The notes under the pieces: model-generated
The model's input: the letters and a program-made list of their open reading frames with translations, nothing else
Databases searched by the model: none
What the model was told of the DNA's origin: nothing
Program-made: the position numbers and the translations under genes
Shown: piece by piece, positions 25,025-34,545 of the stretch
How positions within the stretch are numbered: position 1 is the first letter of the stretch
Layout: each line of letters begins with the position of its first letter
Assembly: GCF_003252725.1 (NCBI RefSeq)
Contig: NZ_QEPO01000004.1
Location: forward strand, 124,001-188,000
Length of the DNA: 64,000 nt
Direction of reading: 5' to 3'
From: Haemophilus parainfluenzae
GTDB taxonomy: Bacteria > Pseudomonadota > Gammaproteobacteria > Enterobacterales > Pasteurellaceae

Positions 25025-26323
25025 TTATTGTTGGGGTTCAGTTGCCGGTTGTGCAGCTGGTGCTTCAGCGGGTTTTTCTTCAGCTTTTGGCTCTTCCGCT
25101 TTCGCTTCAGGTGCTGGTTTTACTTCTTCTTTTCTTGGTGAATTATCAACCGCTTTTTCTGCTTCGATTTCCACTTTCTGCACATCTAAAGGTGTACGAT
25201 TTAAGTACTTATCAAGCATACTTAAGCTTTGTAATTGGCTTGGCACATCCACATAGATGGATACTTCAGATAATTCATCCACTGATTTTAAGAAACTTTG
25301 AGTCACTTCAGCATTGGTATCAAAATAGCTACGAATCCAAGATGCAACGGCCTCTAAAGATTGTTTATAAAGCTCATTTTGCTGACGAGGCACTGCCATA
25401 ATTGCTAATTGTAAGCGTAAACGAATGTTTTCACGCAAATAGATATCTTGGTTTGGCGCTAATAATTCTTTGCGATCCGCACCATGTTTCGGTGAAATAC
25501 GGATAAAGTGATTCAAGAATGAGGTCGCACTTTTTTCTGCATTTTCTGCCCAGTCAGACAGAGAATCTGATAATTTTGTTGCATTTTGATCATCACCGAA
25601 ATTCACATCTAACACAGGTAACTCATCAACCGTATTAGCTAATTGCGATAATTTTTGCATGACCGAATTTTGATCCACGCCAGCTACGGAGAGAAGTTGT
25701 TTCAGATCTTGATTGATTGCGCTACGGATAGCCGCGGATTGTGAGTTATTCACTTTAGCAAGAGTCTCATCAGCGAGTTTTAAGAGTGAAACCGCTGTAT
25801 CCACATCATTATCTAACACTAATTTACGCAATGCATTGTTGAGTAAGAAATCGGATTCAGAGAATAACCAATCAGTAGGTTGTTGAGCATTAGCTTGTGC
25901 GCTCACTTTATTGATTTGTGATTGTAAGCCAACTAACTCATGTGATTTGGCATTGATTAGCTCTTCTACTTGCGCAATTTTGTTTTGCGTTGCTTTATTC
26001 GCAGACTCTAATTGAGCAAGCTGTGTAGTATCAAATTTTACTTCTTGAGCAGGTGCTGAAACCACCGTTTTATTATTGATTTGAGCTTCAAGTGCGGTCA
26101 ATTTTTGTTGGAATTCATCCACTTTTTGTTGGCCAAAATAATAACCTGCACCACCCACGCCAAGTGCAATGAGAATAGCCAATAAACTTAATCCAGTACC
26201 ACTTTTCTTCACAACGGTTTGTGTACGTGGCGCAACAGGCTCGCGATCTTCAGTTTGAATTTCCACTGCATCTGTTTCTTGGATTTCATCTGTCGTTTCA
26301 GGGGTTAATTTCTCTTTCGCCAT
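25025..26323 (-). CDS. hemX: HemX family membrane protein
   Basis: A 432-residue protein with an acidic cytoplasmic N-terminus, one transmembrane helix (about 45-66, LLAILIALGVGGAGYYFG), a coiled coil (about 67-145) and a helical periplasmic domain. It ends in a low-complexity Pro/Ala/Glu/Lys tail (about 400-432). The gammaproteobacterial HemX has no proven methyltransferase activity and is better seen as a partner of HemY. It is ten bases from each neighbour in the hem operon. Confidence 0.88.
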   Translation of the reverse strand: MAKEKLTPETTDEIQETDAVEIQTEDREPVAPRTQTVVKKSGTGLSLLAILIALGVGGAGYYFGQQKVDEFQQKLTALEAQINNKTVVSAPAQEVKFDTTQLAQLESANKATQNKIAQVEELINAKSHELVGLQSQINKVSAQANAQQPTDWLFSESDFLLNNALRKLVLDNDVDTAVSLLKLADETLAKVNNSQSAAIRSAINQDLKQLLSVAGVDQNSVMQKLSQLANTVDELPVLDVNFGDDQNATKLSDSLSDWAENAEKSATSFLNHFIRISPKHGADRKELLAPNQDIYLRENIRLRLQLAIMAVPRQQNELYKQSLEAVASWIRSYFDTNAEVTQSFLKSVDELSEVSIYVDVPSQLQSLSMLDKYLNRTPLDVQKVEIEAEKAVDNSPRKEEVKPAPEAKAEEPKAEEKPAEAPAAQPATEPQQ

Positions 26324-26332
26324 ATCTTTTCC

Positions 26333-27094
26333 TTAGTGAGAAAGGGGAGTTACTTCATTAAGTAAGGTATTAAGTAAACTTTGATTGTCCGCACCAGCGG
26401 AAACCACCACATTATGCCAACCTTGTTGTACTGCGACATCCGCAATGCGTTGACTTACCGTGACTAAACAGCAATTTTTTAGCCAATTTTGTTCATTTTC
26501 AGGCACAAATTCGATTAACGCCTGCAAAATTTCAAGGCTTGTGACCACAAGGGTTTGCACACCAGAACGAATACAAATACTGGTTTGCTCTTCGTTATTA
26601 TAACTAATCGGCGTGCGTTGGTAACATTCGACTGTCTCAACAGTTGCGCCGCGTAGTGTGGTCTGTTCGCGTAATAATTCTCGTCCACCGTTGCCACGTA
26701 AAATTAACAAGTTTTTATCTGTTAATTCTGCCATTTGCGGTAAATTTAATACACCTTCAGTATTTTCCGACGTTATTGGATAACGAACAGTACACTCAGT
26801 TTGACAGGAAAAATGCTGTGCCGTTCTATGTCCAACTGTAAAGTATTGTAAATCTTGACGCCAATTAAAGCCAATATCTTTCAGGGTTTTATCCGCAAAA
26901 TCGACCGCACTTTTTGAAACCAAAAACACATAATCACCACTTTTTAGCTGATTAAGTTTTATCGGTAATTGAGCCAATTCAGCACCTGCTTCAATAGAAA
27001 GCAAAGGCAAATGCAAGGCAACCACACCGGCTTGATTCAGCTGGTCAACGAGGGCTTTTCCTCGTTCATCAGGGCGAGTGACTAGTACGGCCAT
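26333..27094 (-). CDS. hemD: Uroporphyrinogen-III synthase
   Basis: HemD closes and rearranges hydroxymethylbilane to uroporphyrinogen III. The family is poorly conserved; this 253-residue protein shows the N-terminal VTRPDERGKALVDQL, KSAVDFA, VGHRTA and the C-terminal VTSLEILQAL and SQRIADVA patterns. It sits between hemC and hemX, which strengthens the call. Many Haemophilus need external heme for earlier steps, so an intact hemC-hemD pair is relevant to porphyrin tests. Confidence 0.9.
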   Translation of the reverse strand: MAVLVTRPDERGKALVDQLNQAGVVALHLPLLSIEAGAELAQLPIKLNQLKSGDYVFLVSKSAVDFADKTLKDIGFNWRQDLQYFTVGHRTAQHFSCQTECTVRYPITSENTEGVLNLPQMAELTDKNLLILRGNGGRELLREQTTLRGATVETVECYQRTPISYNNEEQTSICIRSGVQTLVVTSLEILQALIEFVPENEQNWLKNCCLVTVSQRIADVAVQQGWHNVVVSAGADNQSLLNTLLNEVTPLSH

Positions 27095-27103
27095 GGTGAT
27101 TAC

Positions 27104-28036
27104 CTATGCTGAGTAAATCTTCGCCAGAATCTTATCTGCGCCTTGTGCCAGAAGTTGTTCAGCAATTGTCACGCCTAATGCTTCGGCATTTTCAACCGCA
27201 CTTTTACCTTCCGCACGAATAATCGCAGAGCCATCGGTTTCTCCGACGAGTGCGCGCAAGAAAATTTCGCCATTTTGCTCAATGGCATAGCCACCGATTG
27301 GCACTTGGCAACCACCTTGTAAGCGGGTATTCATTGCACGCTCGGCCAAAACACAAGTCGTCGTGGTGGCATCTGAAAGTGGCGCAAGTAATGCTTTCAC
27401 TTCTTCATCATCAACACGGCACTCAATGCCCACTGCGCCTTGTCCGGCAGCCGGTAACGACTGTTCCACTTCAATAAACGAGGCAATACGTTCCGCTAGC
27501 CCTAAACGAATTAAGCCAGCTGAGGCTAAAATAATGGCATCGTATTCGCCATTGTCTAATTTACTTAATCGGGTTCCTACATTGCCACGCAAGGAACGGA
27601 TATCAAGATCAGGGCGTAATTGTTTTAATTGGCATTGACGACGTAAGCTTGATGTTCCGACAATAGCGCCTTGCGGTAATTTATCTAATGAACGGTATGT
27701 ATTAGACACGAAAGCATCGCGCGGATCTTCACGTTTACAGATCACACTTAAGCCCAGACCTTCTGGAAATTCCATCGGTACATCTTTCATTGAATGGACG
27801 GCAATATCAGCACGTTTTTCAAGTAAAGCGTTTTCTAACTCTTTAACAAATAAGCCTTTTCCACCAATTTTAGCCAGAGGGGAATCTAAGATTACATCAC
27901 CTTTTGTCACCATCGGAACTAATTCAACAGAAAGTGTTGGGTGGAACTTTTCTAATTGATCTTTCACAAAATTTGCCTGCCAAAGTGCTAAAGGGCTTTG
28001 ACGGGTTGCAATTTTTAAGGTTTTAAGTACTGCCAT
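27104..28036 (-). CDS. hemC: Hydroxymethylbilane synthase (porphobilinogen deaminase)
   Basis: HemC condenses four porphobilinogens into hydroxymethylbilane on a dipyrromethane cofactor. The 310-residue product has [12 protein letters not shown] at the start, the cofactor-binding region with VHSMKDVP, the arginines in [11 protein letters not shown] and [10 protein letters not shown], and the cofactor cysteine in [13 protein letters not shown]. It heads the hemCDXY operon and is divergent from cyaA, an arrangement shared with E. coli. Confidence 0.95.
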   Translation of the reverse strand: MAVLKTLKIATRQSPLALWQANFVKDQLEKFHPTLSVELVPMVTKGDVILDSPLAKIGGKGLFVKELENALLEKRADIAVHSMKDVPMEFPEGLGLSVICKREDPRDAFVSNTYRSLDKLPQGAIVGTSSLRRQCQLKQLRPDLDIRSLRGNVGTRLSKLDNGEYDAIILASAGLIRLGLAERIASFIEVEQSLPAAGQGAVGIECRVDDEEVKALLAPLSDATTTTCVLAERAMNTRLQGGCQVPIGGYAIEQNGEIFLRALVGETDGSAIIRAEGKSAVENAEALGVTIAEQLLAQGADKILAKIYSA

Positions 28037-28172
28037 AAATACCGCTGATTTTAAATAGAAATATGCCCTATGCTACCATTTTTAGGGCAAAAAGTCAGAT
28101 CATTTAAATTTTTGATTTCTGATGAGCTAAGTGGTACAGTAATATCAGTTATATGGTCATAGGTAGGAAGCC

Positions 28173-30677
28173 TTGAAATACGATCTCACTCAAGCCCGAA
28201 AATGTATCGAAACTCTAGATAAACGTCGTTTTGATCGTGCATTATTGGGCTCAGGTGATGCATTCCGACACATCGTCTCTTTAGTGCCGCTGTTGTTGCA
28301 TCTTAATCATCCTGCTCTGCCGGGTTATGTGGAAGATGCCCCGGCAGGCATTGCCGATTTTACTCTTTCCAATTATCAGCAAAATTTTCTCTCAAAAGAA
28401 CATCCTGAACTTGTCGAAGCCGTGCAAAGTGCGGTCAATTCTGATGCTGTTTTTGCGCAGATCTTAGGTATTTATGTGATGGGCAGTTTTGGCTCCATTA
28501 GCCAAACTTCAGCTTCGGATTTGGATATTTGGATCTGCCATCAAGATGATTTATCTGAACAAGAACAGCAGCGCTTAGCGGAAAAAACGAAGAAAATTAG
28601 CCAATGGGCATCCACATATCATGTGGAAATGCATTTTTATTTGATGACACAACAACGTTTCCGTAACGAACGTTATTCCGATCCACTAACTAAAGAAAAC
28701 AGTGGTTCAGCTCAATATATGTTGCTGTTGGAAGAATTTTATCGCTCCGCTGTACGTCTTGCTGGCAAGCCATTATTGTGGCTCCACTTGTGGGTGGAAG
28801 ATGAAAAACAATATGAGGCCGAAGTTGCTCGTTTAGTCGCGGCTGGTGAGCTTAATTTAAATGATTGGGTGGATTTCGGTGGATTAGGGCAATTCTCAGC
28901 CAGTGAATATTTTGGTGCAAGCTTATGGCAACTTTATAAAGGTATTGATTCACCTTATAAATCGGTGATGAAAATCTTGTTGTTGGAAACCTATGCCCAA
29001 GAATATCCAAATACCCATTTAATTGCTCGTCAATTTAAAGAAGATTTACTTTCCGGTCGTAGTACCGCTGCACATCATTTTGACCCTTATATCGCGATTT
29101 TAGAGAGAATTAGTCAATATTTGACCGCACATTCAGAATTTAAGCGTCTTGATTTCGTACGTTCTTGTTTTTATGTGAAAGCCACAGAAGACTTTGCGTT
29201 ATATCACGCATCAAACTGGCGTATTTCTTATATGAAAATGATGGCTCAAGAATGGGGCTGGTCAAAAGAGCGCATTGAAGAATTGGATCAGCGCCCAAAT
29301 TGGAAAATCAAACGGGTGAAAGAAAGTCACAATAATTTGGTGAATTTCTTGATGATGAGTTATCGAAATCTGGTGGATTTTGCACGCAAACATAAAATTA
29401 ATTCTAGTGTGATTCCACAAGATATTACGGTACTTTCTCGCAAACTTTATACTGCCTTTGAAGAATTACCGGGTAAAATTACGTTACTAAACTCACAAAT
29501 TTCCTATAACTTAACAGAAGAACACCTCACGTTCATCGAAGTTCACGGCAATAAGCGCTTTAAAGATGGTTGGTATATGGTAAATCAGCCGCCACACCAC
29601 ATTATGTTCTCGAAAGAACGTGTGATTGAATACGGCGAAAGTTTAAATAAAGTGGTTGCGTGGGCTTATTTTAATCGCTTGTTGACGGCTGAAACCCATT
29701 TGCACTTAATTAGCCAAAATATCGACCAACTTACTTTACGTAATTTTGTGGCTGATTTGCGGTTATTTTTTCCGCATACAAATAGCCAAGTTCCGACAAA
29801 TGAGGCACTTTCTTCACAGTGCGAAATCCGCGATCTATTTATCGCGGTGAATTTGGTGAATGATCCAACCGCACAAGTCGAAGAGCTTAAATCAAATATT
29901 TCGCCAAGTGATTTATTCAGTTTTGGTCAGTTAGAACAGAGTTTGGTAGGAAGCATTGATTTCACTTACCGTAATGTGTGGAATGAAATTCGAACTTTAC
30001 ATTTTGAAGGGCAGAATGCGATTTTGCTTGCCTTAAAAGTGCTTTCTAATAAAATTGATCAAGGTGTGAATCAGCCCCGTTCTATACAGGTTTTCTGTTA
30101 CAGTAAACACTACAACCGCACATTGCGAAACTTAGTGAGCGTACTTGTAAACCGTTGTATCAGTATTCAATTAGGCGACAGTCGCCCAACAACGCACTCC
30201 CGTTTACGTGTGGCAGGGAAAAACTGGCAATTCTTCTTTGAAGAAAAAGGGATCAGTTTGCAACCTATTGATGGTGGAAAAGAAAGTGCGGTCAATTTTG
30301 AGGACGTTTTACCGACTCAGTTGGAAGAAAAAGAAATTATTCCAGAGGCCCGTCGATATCCGCCTGAAATTGATTTGTTTGCCAGTGAAGGTTTTTTACA
30401 ATTCTTCTTTGAGGATAATGCCGATAATAGCTTTAACGTTTATTTGTTAGATGAAAAGAATCGTCTCGAAATTTATCGTCAATGTGAAGGTTCAAAAGAT
30501 GATAAAGTGCGTGAAGTGAATCAGATTTATCAATCACTCGGCTCGAAAGATTGTAAAAATCCGTATAAAATGGTGCAACGGAATTTTAATTATCCTCAAT
30601 TTTATCAATTGCATCCGACAGAAAGTGGCATGCGTATTATGCCGTTCAAATTTAAAAGCAAAAGGACTTGCGAATAG
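28173..30677 (+). CDS. cyaA: Class I adenylate cyclase
   Basis: This enzyme makes cAMP for CRP, which in Haemophilus controls sugar use and competence. The 834-residue protein has the N-terminal nucleotidyltransferase domain (about 1-400) with GSFGSISQTSASDLDIW supplying the acidic metal-binding pair, and a C-terminal regulatory half that responds to the glucose PTS. The start is TTG, as in E. coli, with TAGGAAG five to eight bases before it; a TTG start limits CyaA translation in E. coli. Two internal uptake sequences are present. The 136-base gap to hemC holds both divergent promoters. Confidence 0.94.
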   Translation: MKYDLTQARKCIETLDKRRFDRALLGSGDAFRHIVSLVPLLLHLNHPALPGYVEDAPAGIADFTLSNYQQNFLSKEHPELVEAVQSAVNSDAVFAQILGIYVMGSFGSISQTSASDLDIWICHQDDLSEQEQQRLAEKTKKISQWASTYHVEMHFYLMTQQRFRNERYSDPLTKENSGSAQYMLLLEEFYRSAVRLAGKPLLWLHLWVEDEKQYEAEVARLVAAGELNLNDWVDFGGLGQFSASEYFGASLWQLYKGIDSPYKSVMKILLLETYAQEYPNTHLIARQFKEDLLSGRSTAAHHFDPYIAILERISQYLTAHSEFKRLDFVRSCFYVKATEDFALYHASNWRISYMKMMAQEWGWSKERIEELDQRPNWKIKRVKESHNNLVNFLMMSYRNLVDFARKHKINSSVIPQDITVLSRKLYTAFEELPGKITLLNSQISYNLTEEHLTFIEVHGNKRFKDGWYMVNQPPHHIMFSKERVIEYGESLNKVVAWAYFNRLLTAETHLHLISQNIDQLTLRNFVADLRLFFPHTNSQVPTNEALSSQCEIRDLFIAVNLVNDPTAQVEELKSNISPSDLFSFGQLEQSLVGSIDFTYRNVWNEIRTLHFEGQNAILLALKVLSNKIDQGVNQPRSIQVFCYSKHYNRTLRNLVSVLVNRCISIQLGDSRPTTHSRLRVAGKNWQFFFEEKGISLQPIDGGKESAVNFEDVLPTQLEEKEIIPEARRYPPEIDLFASEGFLQFFFEDNADNSFNVYLLDEKNRLEIYRQCEGSKDDKVREVNQIYQSLGSKDCKNPYKMVQRNFNYPQFYQLHPTESGMRIMPFKFKSKRTCE

Positions 30678-30698
30678 CTCAATCAAAACAAGCATTGT

Positions 30699-30712
30699 TT
30701 GAGGTAAATCAA
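30699..30712. promoter_or_regulatory. Candidate FNR site upstream of narP
   Basis: TTGAGGTAAATCAA matches the FNR consensus TTGAT-N4-ATCAA at 9 of 10 positions. A TAGAAT hexamer at 30756-30761 would place the site near -62, a usual activating position. A small hairpin (TCGCC, TTCA loop, GGCGA; 30810-30823) lies in the putative leader. Confidence 0.5.
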
Positions 30713-30858
30713 ATTTATCTGCAAATTATGCATTGGAAGATAGGCAAAATCCCGATAGAATCCTTCGTTCGAAAATCTATTGAGAAATAATCTAAGGCTG
30801 TGGACGTTTTCGCCTTCAGGCGATAGAATGTTTGTCCGCTTATCTCTTGGAGAATATT

Positions 30859-31488
30859 ATGCAAGAAAAGTTAAAAGTATTAATTATCGACGACCATCCA
30901 TTAATGCGTCGTGGTATCAAACAATTAGTTGAATTAGAAGAGAATTTTGAAGTCGTTGCCGATGTAGGAAGCGGTACAGAAGGCATTTCCATTGCGATTC
31001 AAGAATCCCCGGATTTAATCATTTTAGATCTGAATATGAAAGGTCTTTCTGGTTTAGATACCCTTAAAGGCTTGCGTGCAGAAGGTGTTGATGCACGAAT
31101 TTTGATCTTAACTGTGTCTGATGCGAAAAATGATATTTTCACTCTCATCGATGCGGGTGCTGATGGCTATTTATTGAAAGATACTGAGCCAGATGTGCTA
31201 CTTGAGCAAATTAAACGTATTGCACAAGGTGAAGTGATTTTAAGTGATTCGATTAAAAATCTTCTTTTAGAACGCAAACATACTGTTGATCCAATGGATT
31301 CACTCACCGATCGTGAAATGGATGTATTACGTTTAATCGCAACAGGTTTATCTAATAAACAAATTGCGGGCCAACTTTTCATTTCTGAAGAAACGGTTAA
31401 AGTGCACATTCGTAACTTACTTCGTAAACTTAACGTTCACTCACGCGTTGCAGCAACCGTCTTGTTCTTTGAGCGAAATGGTCGATAG
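30859..31488 (+). CDS. narP: Nitrate/nitrite response regulator NarP
   Basis: A 209-residue response regulator. The receiver domain has the acidic pocket DD at 11-12, the phospho-accepting Asp57 in LDLNMKG, and K near LLKDTEP; the C-terminal LuxR-type HTH reads LTDREMDVLRLIATGLSNKQIA. Sequence and lack of a partner gene fit NarP of H. influenzae, whose sensor NarQ is coded elsewhere and which controls anaerobic respiration genes. The start at 30859 follows TTGGAGAATATT; an in-frame ATG 27 bases upstream precedes that ribosome site and is rejected. Confidence 0.88.
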   Translation: MQEKLKVLIIDDHPLMRRGIKQLVELEENFEVVADVGSGTEGISIAIQESPDLIILDLNMKGLSGLDTLKGLRAEGVDARILILTVSDAKNDIFTLIDAGADGYLLKDTEPDVLLEQIKRIAQGEVILSDSIKNLLLERKHTVDPMDSLTDREMDVLRLIATGLSNKQIAGQLFISEETVKVHIRNLLRKLNVHSRVAATVLFFERNGR

Positions 31489-31505
31489 GTAAATTTCAAA
31501 CGATA

Positions 31506-31536
31506 AAAAAGAGCGGTTTTTTAACCGCTCTTTTTG
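31506..31536. terminator. Bidirectional terminator between narP and yibQ
   Basis: GAGCGGTT and AACCGCTC pair around TTTT, extended by A and T runs on either side. It serves convergent narP and yibQ. Confidence 0.9.
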
Positions 31537-32379
31537 TTATCTTGGCACGCCCCGTAATAAAGGGATTGGCTCAAATGGTGCGACTGAAGTTGGCGCAGGA
31601 ATATTATTAAAAATTAAGATAAATGGTTTAGGAGGCAAGATTTTTTCATTTCGCCACAAGCTTCCCATGCCGACTAATTGAATATCATCGGGTAAATTTT
31701 TGATTCCTGATTTTAATACGGCTACGGTATTTGGACGAGGGTGTCCAATAGCAATGGCGGTGCCATGTTTACGTGCATATTGAATTGCACTTTGAAATTG
31801 GCGTTGAACATCTGCCAAATTATCGCTGTCATCTAAAAAGATATGGCGATCTAATACACGTACGCCTTGTTCTTTTGCTATTTTGCCCGCGACTGATTTT
31901 CCAATGGTGCGGCTATCTAAAAAGAATAAATGCTGCTCGCGAAGTGCGGTCATTAAATAAGTCATTAATGTGGCATCGGCTGTGGCTGCACTGCCCATAT
32001 GATTATTCATTCCAATGGCATTGGGCACAATAGATTTGGCCTTTTTCACTCGTTCATTCACTTGCTCTTCGGACAAGCCTAAAGTCAAACCACCTTCCTC
32101 AATTTTAATATTGCTGACCGGTTGCATCGGCATATGAATGAGAATATCGTGATTTTGTGCTTTCGCTTCTTGATTGCGAATTTTGGCATAGGGTGCGGCA
32201 GGAATAATCGCAACGGAGACTTCTTTTGGCATGGCTAAAACTTCGGCATCTTCTTTCGGATGATAGCCAATGTCATCAATTACAATAGCCAGTTTGCCTT
32301 GTGCAAAAGTAAACGCAGAGAAAAGTGCGGTTGAAAAAATGATCGTATTTTTGACTGCACTTTGAAAGAATGCCACCAT
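31537..32379 (-). CDS. yibQ: Divergent polysaccharide deacetylase YibQ
   Basis: A 280-residue exported protein of the divergent polysaccharide deacetylase family with a TIM-barrel-like carbohydrate esterase fold. A signal peptide ends near TFA-QG. IVIDDIGYH carries the metal-binding acidic pair and LIHMPMQP the histidine; SRTIGKSVA and IGHPRPNT are further family motifs. The substrate is unknown. The ATG overlaps the envC stop (TAATG), and this envC-yibQ pairing suggests a cell-wall or septum role. Two uptake sequences fall within the first 35 codons. Confidence 0.88.
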   Translation of the reverse strand: MVAFFQSAVKNTIIFSTALFSAFTFAQGKLAIVIDDIGYHPKEDAEVLAMPKEVSVAIIPAAPYAKIRNQEAKAQNHDILIHMPMQPVSNIKIEEGGLTLGLSEEQVNERVKKAKSIVPNAIGMNNHMGSAATADATLMTYLMTALREQHLFFLDSRTIGKSVAGKIAKEQGVRVLDRHIFLDDSDNLADVQRQFQSAIQYARKHGTAIAIGHPRPNTVAVLKSGIKNLPDDIQLVGMGSLWRNEKILPPKPFILIFNNIPAPTSVAPFEPIPLLRGVPR

Positions 32380-33611
32380 TATTTAATCCACCCAGCTGGA
32401 TTTACAGGCACTCCTTTACGGCTGATACCAAAGTAAAGCGCCGATTTTGAGAGCTCACCCGTATTACCTACTTGTGCGATGGTTTGCCCCGCAGATACAA
32501 TCTGACCTTGTTTTACAAACACGGCTTGGTTGAAACCATATAAACTCAAGTCGCTATCGCCGTGTTTCACAATCACCATATAACCATAGCCGTTAAGATG
32601 ACCCGCTAGAATAACACGACCATTTGCAATGGCTTTTACCGCTGTACCCGTTGGTGCACCGATAACCATACCTTTCCAGCGCACTTCACCCGCTTGGATT
32701 GAACCAAAGGAATACAACGTCGGGCCGGAAACCGGGCGACTGTATTGACGAGCTGCCGTACCTAAACCACTGGTGCTATTAATCAACTTACGCTCTTGAT
32801 CGGTTGGTTGATAAGGTTTTGAGGTCCGTTTTTCTTCCTCTTGTTTTTTCTGAGCAAGAGCTTCACGCTCACGTTGTTCTTGTTGGCGAGCGGCTTGTTC
32901 TGCACGTTGAATTTCTTGGCGAAGGGCATTCTCATTCGCTTTCAACGTCTCCAGCTTATTTTGATCTTTCGTTAAGTTTTTGTTGAGTTCATTTAACGTA
33001 GATTGACGTTCTTGTTGCGCTTTTTGTAATTCTTGCTGCTGTTTCTTTTGCGTAGAAAGCTGATCGCGATGATTTTTTTGTTGCCCTGAAATTGCTTCGC
33101 GTTGTTTCGCTAAATTCTCTTGTGTCGCTTTCAGATTGTTAATCATATCAATGCGAACTTGGTTTAAATGCTGATAATACACTTTCATGCGTTCCGCTTT
33201 TTTCGCATCTTCTGAAAGCATTCTTTCCAAGGTAGAAGGATTTACACCTGAGCGATAAATGGCATCTATTTGTTGTGCGAGCTTCACTTTTTGCACGCGC
33301 TCTTGCTTTTCTAATTGCTTGATTTGCTTTTCGGTTTCTGCCATTTGCTTGCGGATTTCTTGCAAACTTAATTCTGTTTCACGTAATTCACCGACAACGC
33401 TATTAATTTTGCTTTCTTGATCTTTAAGACTGGCTTGGAGTTTAGCTTGTGCTCGTTTTTGCTCGGCGATCTTCGATTCTTGTTGTTTAATTTGTTTTTG
33501 AATTTGGTTGAGATCGTTGCCTTGCGCGAAAGATGAAAAGCCAAGCAGACCACAAGCAAAAAGTGCGGTCAGTTTTGATAAGATTTTTTTTCTACAATTG
33601 CTTTGCTGCAT
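32379..33611 (-). CDS. envC: Murein hydrolase activator EnvC
   Basis: EnvC is a periplasmic protein that activates the amidases AmiA/AmiB at the division septum under FtsEX control. The 410-residue product has a signal peptide (ends near SFA-QG), a long coiled coil (about 33-275) and a C-terminal degenerate LytM/M23 domain (about 300-410: YSFGSIQAGEVRWKGMVIGAPTGT and VGNTGELSKSALYF). The zinc ligands of active M23 peptidases are not all present, as expected for an activator. An uptake sequence codes LTAL in the signal peptide. Confidence 0.92.
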   Translation of the reverse strand: MQQSNCRKKILSKLTALFACGLLGFSSFAQGNDLNQIQKQIKQQESKIAEQKRAQAKLQASLKDQESKINSVVGELRETELSLQEIRKQMAETEKQIKQLEKQERVQKVKLAQQIDAIYRSGVNPSTLERMLSEDAKKAERMKVYYQHLNQVRIDMINNLKATQENLAKQREAISGQQKNHRDQLSTQKKQQQELQKAQQERQSTLNELNKNLTKDQNKLETLKANENALRQEIQRAEQAARQQEQREREALAQKKQEEEKRTSKPYQPTDQERKLINSTSGLGTAARQYSRPVSGPTLYSFGSIQAGEVRWKGMVIGAPTGTAVKAIANGRVILAGHLNGYGYMVIVKHGDSDLSLYGFNQAVFVKQGQIVSAGQTIAQVGNTGELSKSALYFGISRKGVPVNPAGWIK

Positions 33612-33798
33612 ACATCTAAACTTGAGAGAAATTAAGGGAAGAATAAAACTTAAATACTAGCATTATTTTTGAGTGGCTAAAAGTTTACAGACGATTTTTT
33701 GCGAAAGATCAGTAAATGCCGCCTTTTTACTTTTAAACATAACGATTTTTTGCTATAACAGAGCCATTCATTTTTTTATTAATACTTAGGAGATCCTT

Positions 33799-34482
33799 AT
33801 GGAATTAGTATTCATTCGTCACGGTTTCAGTGAGTGGAACGCAAAAAATTTATTCACCGGTTGGCGTGATGTGAATTTAACCGAGCGCGGCGTAGAAGAA
33901 GCAAAAGCGGCAGGTAAAAAATTGTTTGAGAAAGGCTATGAGTTCGATATCGCCTTCACCTCTGTTTTAACTCGTGCAATCAAAACCTGTAACATCGTGT
34001 TAGAAGAATCTCACCAATTATGGATTCCTCAAGTGAAAAACTGGCGTTTAAATGAGCGTCACTACGGTGCATTACAAGGCTTAGATAAAAAAGCAACCGC
34101 AGAACAATACGGTGACGAACAAGTTCATATCTGGCGTCGTTCTTATGACATTTCTCCTCCAGATTTAGACCCGAAAGATCCAAACTCTGCACATAACGAC
34201 CGTCGTTATGCAAACATCCCATCTGATGTGGTACCAAACGCAGAAAACTTAAAATTAACCTTAGAACGTGCATTACCATTCTGGGAAGATCAAATTGCAC
34301 CAGCAATGCTTTCTGGTAAACGTGTTTTAGTGGTGGCGCACGGTAACTCACTTCGTGCATTAGCAAAACACATCATCGGTATTTCTGATGCGGAAATCAT
34401 GGATTTTGAAATCCCAACCGGTCAACCGTTAGTGTTAAAACTTGACGATAAATTAAACTACGTAGAACACTACTATCTTTAA
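33799..34482 (+). CDS. gpmA: 2,3-bisphosphoglycerate-dependent phosphoglycerate mutase
   Basis: This glycolytic enzyme interconverts 3- and 2-phosphoglycerate. The 227-residue protein has the phospho-histidine motif [10 protein letters not shown] at 5-14, the second active-site histidine in [11 protein letters not shown], and [21 protein letters not shown] lies before the ATG, and a TATAAC -10-like element (33754-33759) upstream fits a strong single-gene promoter. Confidence 0.96.
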   Translation: MELVFIRHGFSEWNAKNLFTGWRDVNLTERGVEEAKAAGKKLFEKGYEFDIAFTSVLTRAIKTCNIVLEESHQLWIPQVKNWRLNERHYGALQGLDKKATAEQYGDEQVHIWRRSYDISPPDLDPKDPNSAHNDRRYANIPSDVVPNAENLKLTLERALPFWEDQIAPAMLSGKRVLVVAHGNSLRALAKHIIGISDAEIMDFEIPTGQPLVLKLDDKLNYVEHYYL

Positions 34483-34497
34483 TTTATAAATGATTTC

Positions 34498-34530
34498 AAA
34501 GTGCGGTTAATTTTGACCGCACTTTTTGTT
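34498..34530. terminator. Terminator after gpmA, inverted uptake-sequence pair
   Basis: AAAGTGCGGT and ACCGCACTTT pair with an 8-base loop, followed by TTGTTT. The next gene starts 16 bases later, so read-through could also feed it. Confidence 0.85.
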
Positions 34531-34545
34531 TAAGGAGAATAACGG

